Assembly: GCA_045565285.1 (NCBI GenBank)
Contig: JBJLFR010000036.1
Coordinates: 1 to 64,000 of the forward strand
Direction of reading: 5' to 3'
Origin: CACIIZ01 sp045565285
Lineage (GTDB): Bacteria; Pseudomonadota; Alphaproteobacteria; Rhodobacterales; Rhodobacteraceae
DNA: 64,000 nucleotides
Notes under the pieces: model-generated
Seen by the model: only the letters and a program-made list of their open reading frames with translations
The model's database searches: none
Told to the model about the DNA's origin: nothing
Made by a program: the position numbers and the translations under genes
Part shown: positions 7,437 through 17,154 of the stretch, piece after piece
How positions within the stretch are numbered: position 1 is the stretch's first letter
How the letters are laid out: each line of letters opens with the position of its first letter

Positions 7437-9212
7437 ATGGATGAACAAACAAAAAATCTAATATTAGCTACAGCTTTAAGCTTTCTTGTTTTATTAACTT
7501 GGATGTTTCTTTTTCCACCTGAACCTGTTACCGAAAATAACTTGATAGAAAATCAAACTAATCAAAATATCAATGAAAATAATAAAAAATTATCTCAAGA
7601 AGAAATTTCAGATTTAAACAAAAATACATCCCAAAATAGTGAAGATATATTTGCACCAAGAGTAGAAATTTTTACGAAAAATCTTAAAGGTTCTATTTGG
7701 TTAAAAGGCGGCAGAATTGATGACTTGAGTTTACAAAATTACCGCGAAACTCAAGATGAAAGTTCTAATAATGTGTCCCTATTATCACCTGATGATAGTA
7801 AAAAGCCTTATTATGCTTTTCATGGTTGGGCAGGGATGGAAGGTTTAGATGAAAAAGATACCCCAAATTCTAATACAGTTTGGTCGTTGAAATCTGGAAG
7901 AGTTCTTACAGAAAATTCTCCAATAACTTTAAGCTGGAAAAATAAAAAAGGTGTTGTTTTTGAAAAGACTATTTCTGTTGATAAAAATTATATGTTTGAA
8001 ATTTCTCAATCAGTAATCAATGGAAGTTCTAAAAATATAAAACTTTACCCATATGGAAATTTAACGAGAAATGGGCAACCAGACACCATTGGCTTTTATA
8101 TTCTTCATGAAGGTGTAGTTGCAATGCATGATGGAGAATTGATAGAGACTAATTATGGGGATATAACAGATCTTTCAAAAGATGAAGTTACTAGGGAAAT
8201 TCAACAAAATGGATGGATTGGATTTACTGATAAGTATTGGATGTCCACTTTAATCCCTAGAGCTGGTCAAACATTTAAAATGGATCAAAGATATTATCCT
8301 TCTACTGATAATTTTGAAGTTTGGATGCGCTTACCTCCCATAGAAGTTGGCACTAATGAAAGTGCCTCTATAAAAACAAATCTATTTATAGGTGCAAAAG
8401 AAGTTAATACTATTAAATCTTATCAAAATTCCTTAGATATTGAAAATTTTGTAGATTCAGTTGACTGGGGCTGGTTTTTTTATCTAACTAAGCCAATTTT
8501 TTTCCTATTAGATTGGTTTAATAGTTTCACCCATAATATGGGCTGGTCTATAATTCTATTAACTCTTTTTATTAAAACTTTATTATTCCCACTTTCTTAT
8601 AAATCTTTTGTATCAATGTCTAGAATGAAACATTTGCAGCCTCAAATGGAGAAAATTAAAAAAAACGCAGGGGATGATCGAGCTAAATTACAGCAAGAAT
8701 TAATGGCTTTGTATAAAAAAGAAAAAGTAAATCCAGTCGCCGGATGTTTGCCAATTTTATTACAAATTCCTGTTTTCTTTTCTTTGTATAAGGTTTTGTT
8801 TGTAACCATAGAAATGCGCCATGCACCATTTATTGGATGGATAAAAGATTTATCTGCTCCTGATCCAACTTCATACCTAAATTTATTTGGCTTATTACCA
8901 TTCTCTCCACCTGATCCAGCAAGTTTGTTTTCTATATTTTCTATAGGTGTTTACCCAATATTGATGGGTGTCACAATGTGGTTACAACAAAAACTAAATC
9001 CTGCACCTACAGATAAAACTCAAGCTATGATTTTTGCTTGGATGCCTTGGGTTTTTATGTTCATGCTTGGTCAATTTTCTGCTGGATTAGTAATCTATTG
9101 GGTTGCTAATAATTTGATACAATTTGGACAACAATATATAATAATGTACTCGCAAGGAGTAAAACCAGATATTTTTGGCAATATACTAAAATCATTTAAA
9201 AAATCTGAATAA
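7437..9212 (+). CDS. yidC: Membrane protein insertase YidC
   Basis: A 591-residue inner-membrane insertase working alone or with SecYEG. It starts with a transmembrane segment (L-I-L-A-T-A-L-S-F-L-V-L-L-T-W), followed by a periplasmic domain up to about residue 330. The conserved five-helix core follows: W-G-W-F-F-Y-L-T-K-P, N-M-G-W-S-I-I-L-L-T, the coiled cytoplasmic hairpin with Q-P-Q-M-E-K-I, then G-C-L-P-I-L-L-Q-I-P-V-F-F-S-L-Y. This is the full Gram-negative YidC architecture. engB starts two bases after the stop. Confidence 0.97.
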   Translation: MDEQTKNLILATALSFLVLLTWMFLFPPEPVTENNLIENQTNQNINENNKKLSQEEISDLNKNTSQNSEDIFAPRVEIFTKNLKGSIWLKGGRIDDLSLQNYRETQDESSNNVSLLSPDDSKKPYYAFHGWAGMEGLDEKDTPNSNTVWSLKSGRVLTENSPITLSWKNKKGVVFEKTISVDKNYMFEISQSVINGSSKNIKLYPYGNLTRNGQPDTIGFYILHEGVVAMHDGELIETNYGDITDLSKDEVTREIQQNGWIGFTDKYWMSTLIPRAGQTFKMDQRYYPSTDNFEVWMRLPPIEVGTNESASIKTNLFIGAKEVNTIKSYQNSLDIENFVDSVDWGWFFYLTKPIFFLLDWFNSFTHNMGWSIILLTLFIKTLLFPLSYKSFVSMSRMKHLQPQMEKIKKNAGDDRAKLQQELMALYKKEKVNPVAGCLPILLQIPVFFSLYKVLFVTIEMRHAPFIGWIKDLSAPDPTSYLNLFGLLPFSPPDPASLFSIFSIGVYPILMGVTMWLQQKLNPAPTDKTQAMIFAWMPWVFMFMLGQFSAGLVIYWVANNLIQFGQQYIIMYSQGVKPDIFGNILKSFKKSE

Positions 9213-9213
9213 T

Positions 9214-9882
9214 GTGATTACAGAAAAACAAGAATTCCATTTTTATATCGGGAATGATAGTATTAATAAAAATTCAAAAAGTGATAATAAGCTTTTTGCG
9301 GGAAACATTGATTTTATAAAAGGAATAAAATCTATTAATGAAATGCCTATTGGTGATTTTATAGAAATTTGCTTTTCAGGTAGATCAAATGTAGGGAAAT
9401 CCTCATTAATAAATTATTTAACAGGGAGAAGATCAATTGCTAGAACATCGAAAACCCCTGGAAGAACAAGAGAAATAAATTTTTTTAGAATTAATAACAA
9501 TAGACAATTAGTTGATTTACCTGGTTATGGATATGCACAAGTATCAAAAAAGGAAAGACAAGCTTGGTTCAAAATGGTAAAAGATTATTTTTTTCATAGT
9601 AATAATTTAAGAAGAGTATTTCTTCTAATAGATAGTAGGCACGGCATAAAACCTAGTGACATTGATCTTATGAAAATTTTAGAAGAAGCGGCAATAACAT
9701 TTCAATTAGTATTCACAAAGTTTGATAAAATAAAACCAAACGAATTTGATAAAATCAAAAAAATAACTTTTACTAAATTATCTTTATTTGCAAATGCTTT
9801 TCCTGAAGTTATAGTAACTTCTACCAAAAAAAATGTAGGTATCGAGGCTCTAAGAGCTTCAATTGGTAAACTGTTTATATAA
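9214..9882 (+). CDS. engB: Ribosome biogenesis GTP-binding protein EngB/YsxC
   Basis: A 222-residue GTPase needed for large-subunit assembly. G1 is G-R-S-N-V-G-K-S near residue 57, G2 is the T in K-T-P-G-R-T, G3 is D-L-P-G-Y-G-Y-A near 98, G4 is T-K-F-D-K near 168, and G5 is T-S-T-K-K near 197. The start is GTG at 9214, with only TAAT between it and the yidC stop region, so it is likely translationally coupled. engB following yidC and preceding argB is a recurrent alphaproteobacterial order. Confidence 0.96.
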   Translation: MITEKQEFHFYIGNDSINKNSKSDNKLFAGNIDFIKGIKSINEMPIGDFIEICFSGRSNVGKSSLINYLTGRRSIARTSKTPGRTREINFFRINNNRQLVDLPGYGYAQVSKKERQAWFKMVKDYFFHSNNLRRVFLLIDSRHGIKPSDIDLMKILEEAAITFQLVFTKFDKIKPNEFDKIKKITFTKLSLFANAFPEVIVTSTKKNVGIEALRASIGKLFI

Positions 9883-9911
9883 CCATGATAAAATTTCACC
9901 AAGGTTAAAAA

Positions 9912-10778
9912 ATGAAGGATTATGATAAAATTGATTGGATAACCTCAGCAAAAACTCTTTCTGAAGCACTTCCTTATTTGAAAAGATACGATTCAGCTAC
10001 AATAGTCATTAAATTAGGTGGAGCTGCAATGAGTAATATTAAAAACCTTTCCTCATTTGCAAGAGATATTGTATTAATGAAACAATGTAAAGTTAACCCC
10101 ATAATTATACATGGTGGTGGACCTATGATTAATGATGCCCTAAAAAAATGGGAAATAGATTTTAGATTCATAGATGGAAAACGTGTAACTGATAAAGATG
10201 CTATTAAAATAGTAGAGATGGTTCTTTCTGGGAATTTAAATAAGACAATAGTTTCATCCATAAATAGTCAAGGAGGAAAGGGTGTTGGAATTTCAGGCAA
10301 AGATGCTTCATTAGTTATTTGTGAAAAAGATAATCCAGAATTAGGTTATGTTGGAAAACCAGTTCATATAAATACTAATTTAATTTCCACTCTAGTAGAA
10401 AATGACTTTATACCAGTAATTTCACCTATTGGAACTAATGAAGAAGGTGAAACATTTAATATAAATGCAGATACTATGGCAGGAACTATTGCGTCTGCTT
10501 TGAAGGCAGATAGGTTACTTTTGTTAACAGATGTGTCAGGGGTAAAAAATAAAAATGGTGACAAAGTTGAAAAAGCATCCTTAAAAGAAATCACAGATTT
10601 AATAAATCAAAATATAATTAAAGATGGAATGATACCTAAGGTTAAAAATGCAATTAACGCCATTAAAAATGGGGTAAGAGCAGTTGTTATACTTGATGGA
10701 AGCATACCTAATGCTTGTTTGTTGGAGCTTTTTACAGATCACGGAGTAGGTACATTAATTCGAGAAGAACTTAATTAA
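9912..10778 (+). CDS. argB: Acetylglutamate kinase
   Basis: Catalyses the second step of arginine synthesis, phosphorylating N-acetylglutamate with ATP in the cytoplasm. It has 288 residues. The amino-acid kinase signature is visible: V-I-K-L-G-G-A-A-M near residue 31, I-I-H-G-G-G-P near 66, and N-I-N-A-D-T-M-A-G-T near 183. The later L-L-L-L-T-D-V-S-G-V and D-G-M-I-P-K-V segments are also typical. Its stop overlaps the convergent aapP stop through the palindrome TTAATTAA. argF and argD lie about 44 kb away, so the pathway genes are dispersed. Confidence 0.96.
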   Translation: MKDYDKIDWITSAKTLSEALPYLKRYDSATIVIKLGGAAMSNIKNLSSFARDIVLMKQCKVNPIIIHGGGPMINDALKKWEIDFRFIDGKRVTDKDAIKIVEMVLSGNLNKTIVSSINSQGGKGVGISGKDASLVICEKDNPELGYVGKPVHINTNLISTLVENDFIPVISPIGTNEEGETFNINADTMAGTIASALKADRLLLLTDVSGVKNKNGDKVEKASLKEITDLINQNIIKDGMIPKVKNAINAIKNGVRAVVILDGSIPNACLLELFTDHGVGTLIREELN

Positions 10779-11539
10779 TGTCCTAGAATTTGACTCAGGA
10801 ACAATTTGGTTCTATCAGATTGAGGTTTACTAAAAAAACTTTCAGGTTCATTTTGCTCAACTATTTGACCATCATCCATAAAAATAACCCTATCTGCTAC
10901 TTGTCTTGCAAATCCCATTTCATGAGTTACACAAATCATAGTCATACCATCTTCTGCTAATTGTATCATTGTATCTAATACTTCTTTTATCATCTCTGGG
11001 TCTAGAGCTGACGTAACCTCATCAAACAGCATTATTCTTGGTTTCATACACAGCGATCTAGCAATTGCTACTCTTTGCTGTTGACCACCTGATAGTTGTC
11101 CTGGATATTTATTAGCTTGTTCTGGAATTTTTACTTTCTCTAACATTTCCATTGCTATTTCATTTGCTTCTTTAGAAGGTGTTTCTCTAACCCAAATTGG
11201 TGCCAAAGTACAATTTTCTAGCGTAGTTAAATGAGGGAATAGATTAAAATGTTGAAAAACCATTCCTACTTCTGATCTTATTTTATCAATATTCTTCAAG
11301 TCTGTTGTTAATTCAGTCCCATCAACAATAATACGACCTTTTTGATGCTCTTCTAACCTATTAATACATCTAATTAGTGTAGATTTTCCAGAACCTGAAG
11401 GACCACAAACAACAATTCTTTCACCAGTTCTAACATCGAGGTTGATATCCCGAAGGACATGAAAATTACCAAACCACTTGTTCATATTTGAAATGTGAAT
11501 TGCTATCTCATCAGTTATATTTATTTTGGTTTTTTCCAT
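10775..11539 (-). CDS. aapP: General L-amino acid ABC transporter, ATP-binding protein
   Basis: The ATPase of a polar amino-acid uptake system, 254 residues, cytoplasmic and membrane-associated. Walker A is G-P-S-G-S-G-K-S near residue 46, the Q-loop is V-F-Q-H-F-N-L-F-P, the ABC signature is L-S-G-G-Q-Q-Q-R-V-A, Walker B is I-M-L-F-D-E-V-T-S-A-L-D-P, and the H-loop is C-V-T-H-E-M-G-F-A. These match the glutamate/glutamine type. It is the last gene of the aapJQMP order, which supports the assignment. Confidence 0.94.
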   Translation of the reverse strand: MEKTKINITDEIAIHISNMNKWFGNFHVLRDINLDVRTGERIVVCGPSGSGKSTLIRCINRLEEHQKGRIIVDGTELTTDLKNIDKIRSEVGMVFQHFNLFPHLTTLENCTLAPIWVRETPSKEANEIAMEMLEKVKIPEQANKYPGQLSGGQQQRVAIARSLCMKPRIMLFDEVTSALDPEMIKEVLDTMIQLAEDGMTMICVTHEMGFARQVADRVIFMDDGQIVEQNEPESFFSKPQSDRTKLFLSQILGH

Positions 11540-11575
11540 CTTTCATTTTTCTCCTAAACTAAAATAAAAAACTAA

Positions 11576-12856
11576 CTATTTGTCTGTTTTTAATTTGCGT
11601 TCTAAATATTGAGAGTATTGTGACATTCCAAAGCATACAACAAAAAACATTAAACCAATAGCGACATATAGTTCCCAATAAATACCATTCCATGTCTGAT
11701 CTGCTCTTATCGTAGAAGCTAAGCCCACTGGATCTCTCAGACTTATAATTGATACGAGTGTTGTGTCTTTAAATAAACCTATAAATGTATTAACAATTCC
11801 AGGAATAGATATTTTTAATGCTTGTGGCATAATTACTAAACGCTGTGATTGCCAATAAGTCAAACCTAAAGAAGCTGATGCTTCATGCTGACCCAATGGA
11901 AGACCTGCTAACCCACCCCTTATTACTTCAGCCATATATGCAGCTGAGAAAAGTGTAACCATAATTATTACACGTAAAACTATATCAAAGTTAGTTCCAG
12001 GAGGTAAAAAATAATTAAGTAATACTGAGGCTACAAAAAGTAGAGTAATTAGAGGAACACCTCTTATGAACTCGATAAAACCAACACATATCATTTTAAT
12101 TACTGGCAAATTAGATTGTCTCCCTAAAGCTAATAAAATTCCCAAAGGAAAGGATGCTACAATTCCAGTTACTCCTACTATTAGAGATAGGGTGAAACCA
12201 CCCATTTTTAGAGATTCTACAGGTGGTAAGCTTATTGGTAATATAATATCTAGTATCGATACTAAAATGTTTGAAATAGACATATAGAAAATAATTATAA
12301 ATAAAATTGATATTATCCCTGCCAAAGTATAATTTTTAATAAAAGTTTTTATCATAACTATAAAACTAATCGCACCAAACACCAAACCAATATAAATCAT
12401 TCCCACGTTCCAAACTGATCCTCCCCAAAGTAACCAAATAGCTAAGCCCGGATAAATTAACGAAAACCAGAAAAAACGAAAATACTTTGGGAATAAAATT
12501 GGAATAATAGATAAAACAAGGAATCCAAAAGTAACTGTTGGACGCCAATATTCTTCTGCAGGATATAAACCAAAAAGTAATTGTTTCCATCTCGCTGTTA
12601 ATACAGAAAAACAAGCTACATCAGGATTTAGATCTAAACATTCTCTTAGTGATTTAGTATTCCAATGCCCTCCCCAAGCCCAAGGAATAAATTCCGAAAG
12701 CATAACAAATAAAAAATATGCAGATAACAAAGTAAGTAAACTATTAAACCAATTTGAAAAAAGATTTTGTTTAAACCAACCTATTATTCCCACTTCAGAA
12801 ATAGGTGCTGGAGAAGGTGGGATTTTATTTTTTTGAACAAAAGCAAATTCTGACAT
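11576..12856 (-). CDS. aapM: General L-amino acid ABC transporter, permease AapM
   Basis: One of two inner-membrane permeases, 426 residues. It is long for a His/Glu-type permease because of an N-terminal membrane region of about 200 residues, as known for AapM. The EAA loop is visible as E-A-S-A-S-L-G-L-T-Y-W-Q-S-Q-R near residue 330, where the ATPase docks. The C-terminal BPD_transp_1 half begins near L-S-L-I-V-G-V-T-G. The start ATG abuts the aapQ stop, showing coupling in one operon. Confidence 0.93.
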   Translation of the reverse strand: MSEFAFVQKNKIPPSPAPISEVGIIGWFKQNLFSNWFNSLLTLLSAYFLFVMLSEFIPWAWGGHWNTKSLRECLDLNPDVACFSVLTARWKQLLFGLYPAEEYWRPTVTFGFLVLSIIPILFPKYFRFFWFSLIYPGLAIWLLWGGSVWNVGMIYIGLVFGAISFIVMIKTFIKNYTLAGIISILFIIIFYMSISNILVSILDIILPISLPPVESLKMGGFTLSLIVGVTGIVASFPLGILLALGRQSNLPVIKMICVGFIEFIRGVPLITLLFVASVLLNYFLPPGTNFDIVLRVIIMVTLFSAAYMAEVIRGGLAGLPLGQHEASASLGLTYWQSQRLVIMPQALKISIPGIVNTFIGLFKDTTLVSIISLRDPVGLASTIRADQTWNGIYWELYVAIGLMFFVVCFGMSQYSQYLERKLKTDK

Positions 12857-14071
12857 TCATCTCACCACTATCTGAAATGATCTATTAAAGTAATTTATTA
12901 CAGATGCTATTAATAAAGATACTGACAAATAAAAACCCATCAAAAGTAACATCGACTCTAATTCTCTACCAGTTTGATTAAGTGTTATTCCACCTAGTGT
13001 ACTTCTAACATCCATATAACCTACAGCAATAGCCAAGGAGGAATTTTTAGTAAGGTTTAAATATTGAGAAATCATTGGAGGGACAATAACTCTTAATGCT
13101 TGTGGTAAAATAATCAAACTCATAATTTTGTTTGGACGCAACCCCAGGGATGCCGCTGCTTCGGTTTGACCTTTAGAAACAGCCAGAATTCCTGATCTTA
13201 CTATTTCTGCAATAAAAGCAGAGGTATAGAATGCCAGTGCCAAAGTTAGAGCCATAAAAGAATTTCTAAGATGTATTCCATCTTTGAAATTGAAGCCTTT
13301 CAAATATGGATACTCAAGTGAAATAGGTTTTCCAAGGGCAAAAAATAACAATATCGTAGGAGCAATTAAAATTATTAAAATAGGCCAAAAAGTAGGCAAA
13401 CTTTTACCTGTTTCTTTTTTCTTTTTATTAGTATAGCTCTTTAAGTAAATAATTATTGCTAATGATAATAAAAAACAAAAAACTACCCAGTATGAACCTT
13501 CCGAAAATACTGGAGCCGGGAGATAAGTACCTCTATTTGTAACTGCTACACTCTCAAAAAATATCATGTTTGCTTGAGGATCAGTACCCTTGAAGGCTTT
13601 AGGAGCAGGTGTAAATTCGATTAGAAGAGCAAATACCATAACAATCCAAAGTAATATTGGAACATTTCTGAACCCTTCAATGTAAATTGACATTAATTTT
13701 GCAACAATCCAATTTTTGGAAAGTCTTAATATTCCAACAAACAAACCTAATATAGTAGCAATAATACATCCTACGAAGGCTATTAATAATGTATTTAAAA
13801 TTCCAACTATGGCAGCTTTACCATGAGTACTGTCACTACTGTAAGGAATTAAACGTTGGTTTATATCATAACCCGCTCTAAGTGATAAAAAGTTAAAGCT
13901 TACATCCTTACCTAATAATGCAAGATTTCTTAATGTGTTATCTACTAGCCAGAAGAAAACAGCTACAAATAAAATAAAAGTTATAACTTGAAGAGACATT
14001 CCCCTGTAACGAGTGTCACTAAGTAACATGCCCAGTCTAAATGTTTCCTTAGGTGGAGTAGAAGCTTTCAT
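12857..14071 (-). CDS. aapQ: General L-amino acid ABC transporter, permease AapQ
   Basis: The partner permease, 404 residues, integral to the inner membrane. It has the long AapQ-type loop between its first and later helices and the EAA docking loop E-A-A-A-S-L-G-L-R-P-N-K near residue 306. The N-X-R-L-I-P-Y-S segment (about residue 71) lies in a periplasmic stretch typical of the family. It follows aapJ across a gap of 73 bases that contains a terminator-like hairpin, so it may be made in smaller amounts than the binding protein. Confidence 0.93.
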   Translation of the reverse strand: MKASTPPKETFRLGMLLSDTRYRGMSLQVITFILFVAVFFWLVDNTLRNLALLGKDVSFNFLSLRAGYDINQRLIPYSSDSTHGKAAIVGILNTLLIAFVGCIIATILGLFVGILRLSKNWIVAKLMSIYIEGFRNVPILLWIVMVFALLIEFTPAPKAFKGTDPQANMIFFESVAVTNRGTYLPAPVFSEGSYWVVFCFLLSLAIIIYLKSYTNKKKKETGKSLPTFWPILIILIAPTILLFFALGKPISLEYPYLKGFNFKDGIHLRNSFMALTLALAFYTSAFIAEIVRSGILAVSKGQTEAAASLGLRPNKIMSLIILPQALRVIVPPMISQYLNLTKNSSLAIAVGYMDVRSTLGGITLNQTGRELESMLLLMGFYLSVSLLIASVINYFNRSFQIVVR

Positions 14072-14103
14072 ATAATTAACTTAATATTGAATTATGAAAG
14101 TTA

Positions 14104-14132
14104 AAAAGGGGCAAATTATAAATGCCCCTTTT
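14104..14132 (-). terminator. Intrinsic-terminator-like hairpin between aapJ and aapQ
   Basis: A perfect 10-bp stem, AAAAGGGGCA at 14104-14113 with TGCCCCTTTT at 14123-14132, encloses a 9-base loop. On the minus strand it is followed by a T run at 14103-14107. It stands just after the aapJ stop and before aapQ. The likely role is partial termination or 3' protection, giving more binding protein than permease. Confidence 0.8.
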
Positions 14133-14144
14133 CTTAATTTATTT

Positions 14145-15158
14145 TTATCTAAATGGTGGTGAGTATAAGATACCACCTTTAGTCCAAGATGCATTAACAC
14201 CTCTCTCAATGTTAATACCGCTAGTAGCACCTAGGTTATTTTCAAAAATTTCACCATAGTTACCACCCGCTTTAATTGCATTATACATTGCATTCTTTGG
14301 TAAACCAACCATAGCTAAAATATCATCATCACCAGTACCAAGAAGTCTGTGAATTTCAGCATCTTTACTATTCTTCCAACTATCAATATTACCTTGAGTA
14401 ATACCCTTTTCTTCAGCAATAATAAGAGCGTTTAAAACCCAGCGACCAATATCACCCCAATTGTCATCACCATGTCTCACAAGAGGTCCAAGAGGCTCTT
14501 TTGAAATGATTTCAGGTAAAACAAGATGGTCATCTGGATTTTCAAGGTTAACTCTAGTTCCGTGAAGAGCTGAAGCATCAGTAGTGTAAGTATCACATGC
14601 ATCAGCAAGGTACTGCTGTTGGGACTCTGCATTATCTGCTGTTGGAACTGGTTCATAGCTCATTCCATTTTCTTTAAAATAATCAGCCAGATTAAGTTCT
14701 GTAGTAGTTCCAACTTGTATACAAACTGTTGCACCATCCAAATCAAGTGTTGAATTAACACCAAGTTTTTTCTTTACCATGAAACCTTGACCATCATAAT
14801 AATTGACACCCAAAAAGGTTTGCTTTAAATCAGTATCTCTGCTGTATGTCCAAGTTGTATTTCTAGCAAGAATATCAACTTCACCTGCTGCCAAAGCAGT
14901 AAATCGTACTGCAGAAGTTAATCCTACAAATTTAACTGCCATAGGATCACCAAAAATGGCCGCTGCTAATGCACGACAGTAATCAACATCAAAACCTACA
15001 TCTTTGCCAGAATCATCAATGGTAGCAAATCCAGGAGCACCAGTTGATACGCCACATAATAAATTTCCACGAGCTTTAACATCATCTAATGTCGCAGCTT
15101 GTAATCCGCCAGCAATAAATAATATTGAAGACAAGATTATAAAAATAGATTTTCTCAT
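14145..15158 (-). CDS. aapJ: General L-amino acid-binding periplasmic protein
   Basis: The periplasmic solute-binding protein of the Aap system, 337 residues. The first 21 residues form a signal peptide (M-R-K-S-I-F, hydrophobic core, cleavage probably after L-Q-A). The mature start D-D-V-K-A-R-G-N-L-L-C-G-V and G-F-D-V-D-Y-C-R-A-L-A-A-A-I-F-G-D match SBP family 3 of the AapJ/BztA type. An AAGGGG site precedes the ATG. It is the first gene of aapJQMP and is followed by a hairpin consistent with excess expression. Confidence 0.95.
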   Translation of the reverse strand: MRKSIFIILSSILFIAGGLQAATLDDVKARGNLLCGVSTGAPGFATIDDSGKDVGFDVDYCRALAAAIFGDPMAVKFVGLTSAVRFTALAAGEVDILARNTTWTYSRDTDLKQTFLGVNYYDGQGFMVKKKLGVNSTLDLDGATVCIQVGTTTELNLADYFKENGMSYEPVPTADNAESQQQYLADACDTYTTDASALHGTRVNLENPDDHLVLPEIISKEPLGPLVRHGDDNWGDIGRWVLNALIIAEEKGITQGNIDSWKNSKDAEIHRLLGTGDDDILAMVGLPKNAMYNAIKAGGNYGEIFENNLGATSGINIERGVNASWTKGGILYSPPFR

Positions 15159-15392
15159 AGTTTCCCCTTATTTATTTAAAAAAATTTTGATCAAAATTTA
15201 TACCAAAATAAGTCGTGAAGGTAATGCATTAATAAAACTTTTTCTACCCTTTATTTGATAATAATTTATTTAAGAAAAAATCCATTTATTTCAATAGTTT
15301 AAAAAGAATAAATATATATACTAAAACTATTTTTGGGTTTGTAATAAAATATTTAACATTTAAGTGATTCTTATTAAATTTAGAAAATCTAT

Positions 15393-16094
15393 TTAATTTA
15401 AGTTACTAACAAATTTACAAGAAATAAAAAAATATTTTTTTTTATTTTCATCATCTTCTAATTGCTCAGGAATTGTTCCCCAATTTGAACGTTGCCAATC
15501 TTCATCTACTTTTGACAAAGACCATGCTTGATTTGGTAATATTTTTTTTTTTAATAATAACATACCAAGTATCAAAGATCCAGAAAGTGTAACTATTTCG
15601 TTAATAGCTGTTAATGAAAAAGAATCTAATTTTTTTAACTCTTTAAGAAAAATATTATAGTTTTTTGAAGGTTGTTTAACTGGCATAAGACCATTTACTA
15701 TATTAAACTGTAAATTGAATTCATTTTCTATCCAATTTAATAGCTTATCCCATTTTTTTGATTGTAATTTTTCTAATTCAGTACCTAAATCATCCCTATA
15801 AAATAGTAAATCAGTCATTCCATATTCTATCAGTTTTTTGTGTAAAACTATTTGTTCTTTTTTTTCTCTATCTAAAGATGCGAAACAAATTTGAGTAAAT
15901 GGCATATTATTAAAATTAATCTCATCCTCAATAGAAGACCATTCTTTGAATAAATATTCTGCTATTATTTTGTTAGAGATAGTACAATCTTTTTTTTTGG
16001 GTGTTTTAAGTAAATTATTATCTAGAAGAATTCCAAATTCAGATTCTTTTTGATTCAATCGAATAGACTTCCAAAATTTTTTTTTCTTCCACAT
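15393..16094 (-). CDS. ATP12-family F1-ATPase assembly chaperone
   Basis: A chaperone-like protein related to mitochondrial ATP12, which binds the F1 alpha subunit during ATP synthase assembly. The family is shared by alphaproteobacteria and mitochondria. Visible features are L-K-T-P-K-K near the N-terminus, A-E-Y-L-F-K-E-W-S, M-P-F-T-Q-I-C-F-A-S-L-D, and D-L-L-F-Y-R-D-D. Near the C-terminus A-W-S-L-S-K-V-D-E-D-W-Q matches the usual ending. I chose the ATG at 16094; a TTG at 16127 would overlap the previous gene by 14 bases. It ends the rplQ-rarA-RluA-ATP12 series. Confidence 0.87.
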   Translation of the reverse strand: MWKKKKFWKSIRLNQKESEFGILLDNNLLKTPKKKDCTISNKIIAEYLFKEWSSIEDEINFNNMPFTQICFASLDREKKEQIVLHKKLIEYGMTDLLFYRDDLGTELEKLQSKKWDKLLNWIENEFNLQFNIVNGLMPVKQPSKNYNIFLKELKKLDSFSLTAINEIVTLSGSLILGMLLLKKKILPNQAWSLSKVDEDWQRSNWGTIPEQLEDDENKKKYFFISCKFVSNLN

Positions 16095-16113
16095 GAGCTT
16101 TATATAAACTAAA

Positions 16114-17115
16114 TTAAAGTTTTTCAATTTCGTTAGAGGGCAAAAGTTTTTTCATATGTTCAGGTGGTGAGCATTTTACTTTAATTAATTCACCAGTTAT
16201 TGGATTAATAAAAGTTATTTCCCTAGCATGTAATTGAAGTTTTTCTTTACGATTTCTTTTAAAGGATTGTGCTGTTTGACCATACTTATTATCTCCAAAA
16301 ATTGCACAACCAATAGAGGCTAGTTGTTTTCTTAATTGGTGTTTTCTACCTGTAACTGCCAAAAGTTCTATCCAAGATAAATTGTCCTGAATTAACTTAA
16401 TTTCTTTATAAGTAGAAACTGTTTCTTTATCTTCTGCATTCAAAGCATATAACTTAGCTTTAATAAATTCATTATCAATACTATATTTCTTTATAAGTTC
16501 TTTTTTTAAGATAAATTTATTATAAAGTGGGTTATATAAAATTCCTATCTTATTTTTTGGAGGATTATTTACTAGTGCCCAATAAGATTTTATAATTTTT
16601 CTTTCAATCATTAATTTTGAAAATTCTCTTGCACTTTTTGGAGTTTTAGCAACCACTAATATACCGGAAGTTTCTTTATCCAATCGATGAACTAACTTAG
16701 GTATAGGACAGTCTTTTTTTGAAAAAAATGGTAAAATCCCATCTATATGAACACTTCCTAATTTAGATCCCCCTTGTACTGCCAAACCAAATGGTTTATT
16801 AAAAATCAAAAAATATTCATCTTCATATACTATGGTTTCTTTTAATTTTTGAAATAAATCTGAATGTTCATTAGTAAAAATTTTACTCGATTTTTTGTTA
16901 ATATATCGAATAAAATTGGGAATTCTTATTAACTGATTTTCAACTAACTTAAAATTAGGTTTTACTCTTGCACTATCAACTCTTATTTGACCAGTTCTGC
17001 ATAATTTTTCCATCATAACTTTAGAAACATTACTAAACCGAAACTTGATCCATTTATCTAACCTTTGACCATCTTCTTCATTAGTAACAATTAATGGTTT
17101 AAGCTTATCAGTCAT
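16114..17115 (-). CDS. RluA-family 23S rRNA pseudouridine synthase (RluC-like)
   Basis: Converts specific uridines in RNA to pseudouridine; 333 residues. An N-terminal S4 RNA-binding domain (about residues 1-70, with G-Q-R-L-D-K-W-I and V-K-P-N-F-K-L) is followed by the catalytic domain. The motif with the nucleophilic Asp is H-R-L-D-K-E-T-S-G-I-L-V near residue 142. T-G-R-K-H-Q-L-R-K-Q-L-A and G-D-N-K-Y-G are further family marks. S4 plus catalytic domain and position next to rarA and ATP12 suggest the RluC type, but the target site is inferred. Confidence 0.87.
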   Translation of the reverse strand: MTDKLKPLIVTNEEDGQRLDKWIKFRFSNVSKVMMEKLCRTGQIRVDSARVKPNFKLVENQLIRIPNFIRYINKKSSKIFTNEHSDLFQKLKETIVYEDEYFLIFNKPFGLAVQGGSKLGSVHIDGILPFFSKKDCPIPKLVHRLDKETSGILVVAKTPKSAREFSKLMIERKIIKSYWALVNNPPKNKIGILYNPLYNKFILKKELIKKYSIDNEFIKAKLYALNAEDKETVSTYKEIKLIQDNLSWIELLAVTGRKHQLRKQLASIGCAIFGDNKYGQTAQSFKRNRKEKLQLHAREITFINPITGELIKVKCSPPEHMKKLLPSNEIEKL

Positions 17116-17154
17116 TTTTTTAGTATAATCCGTTCAAACTTTGTTATTAGTCTT

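Noticed and set aside
10364..10594. Minus-strand frame inside argB, and many similar frames opposite ribosomal, rpoB, rpoC and fusA genes
   Set aside because: They are shadows of highly conserved genes on the other strand without own motifs or start signals.
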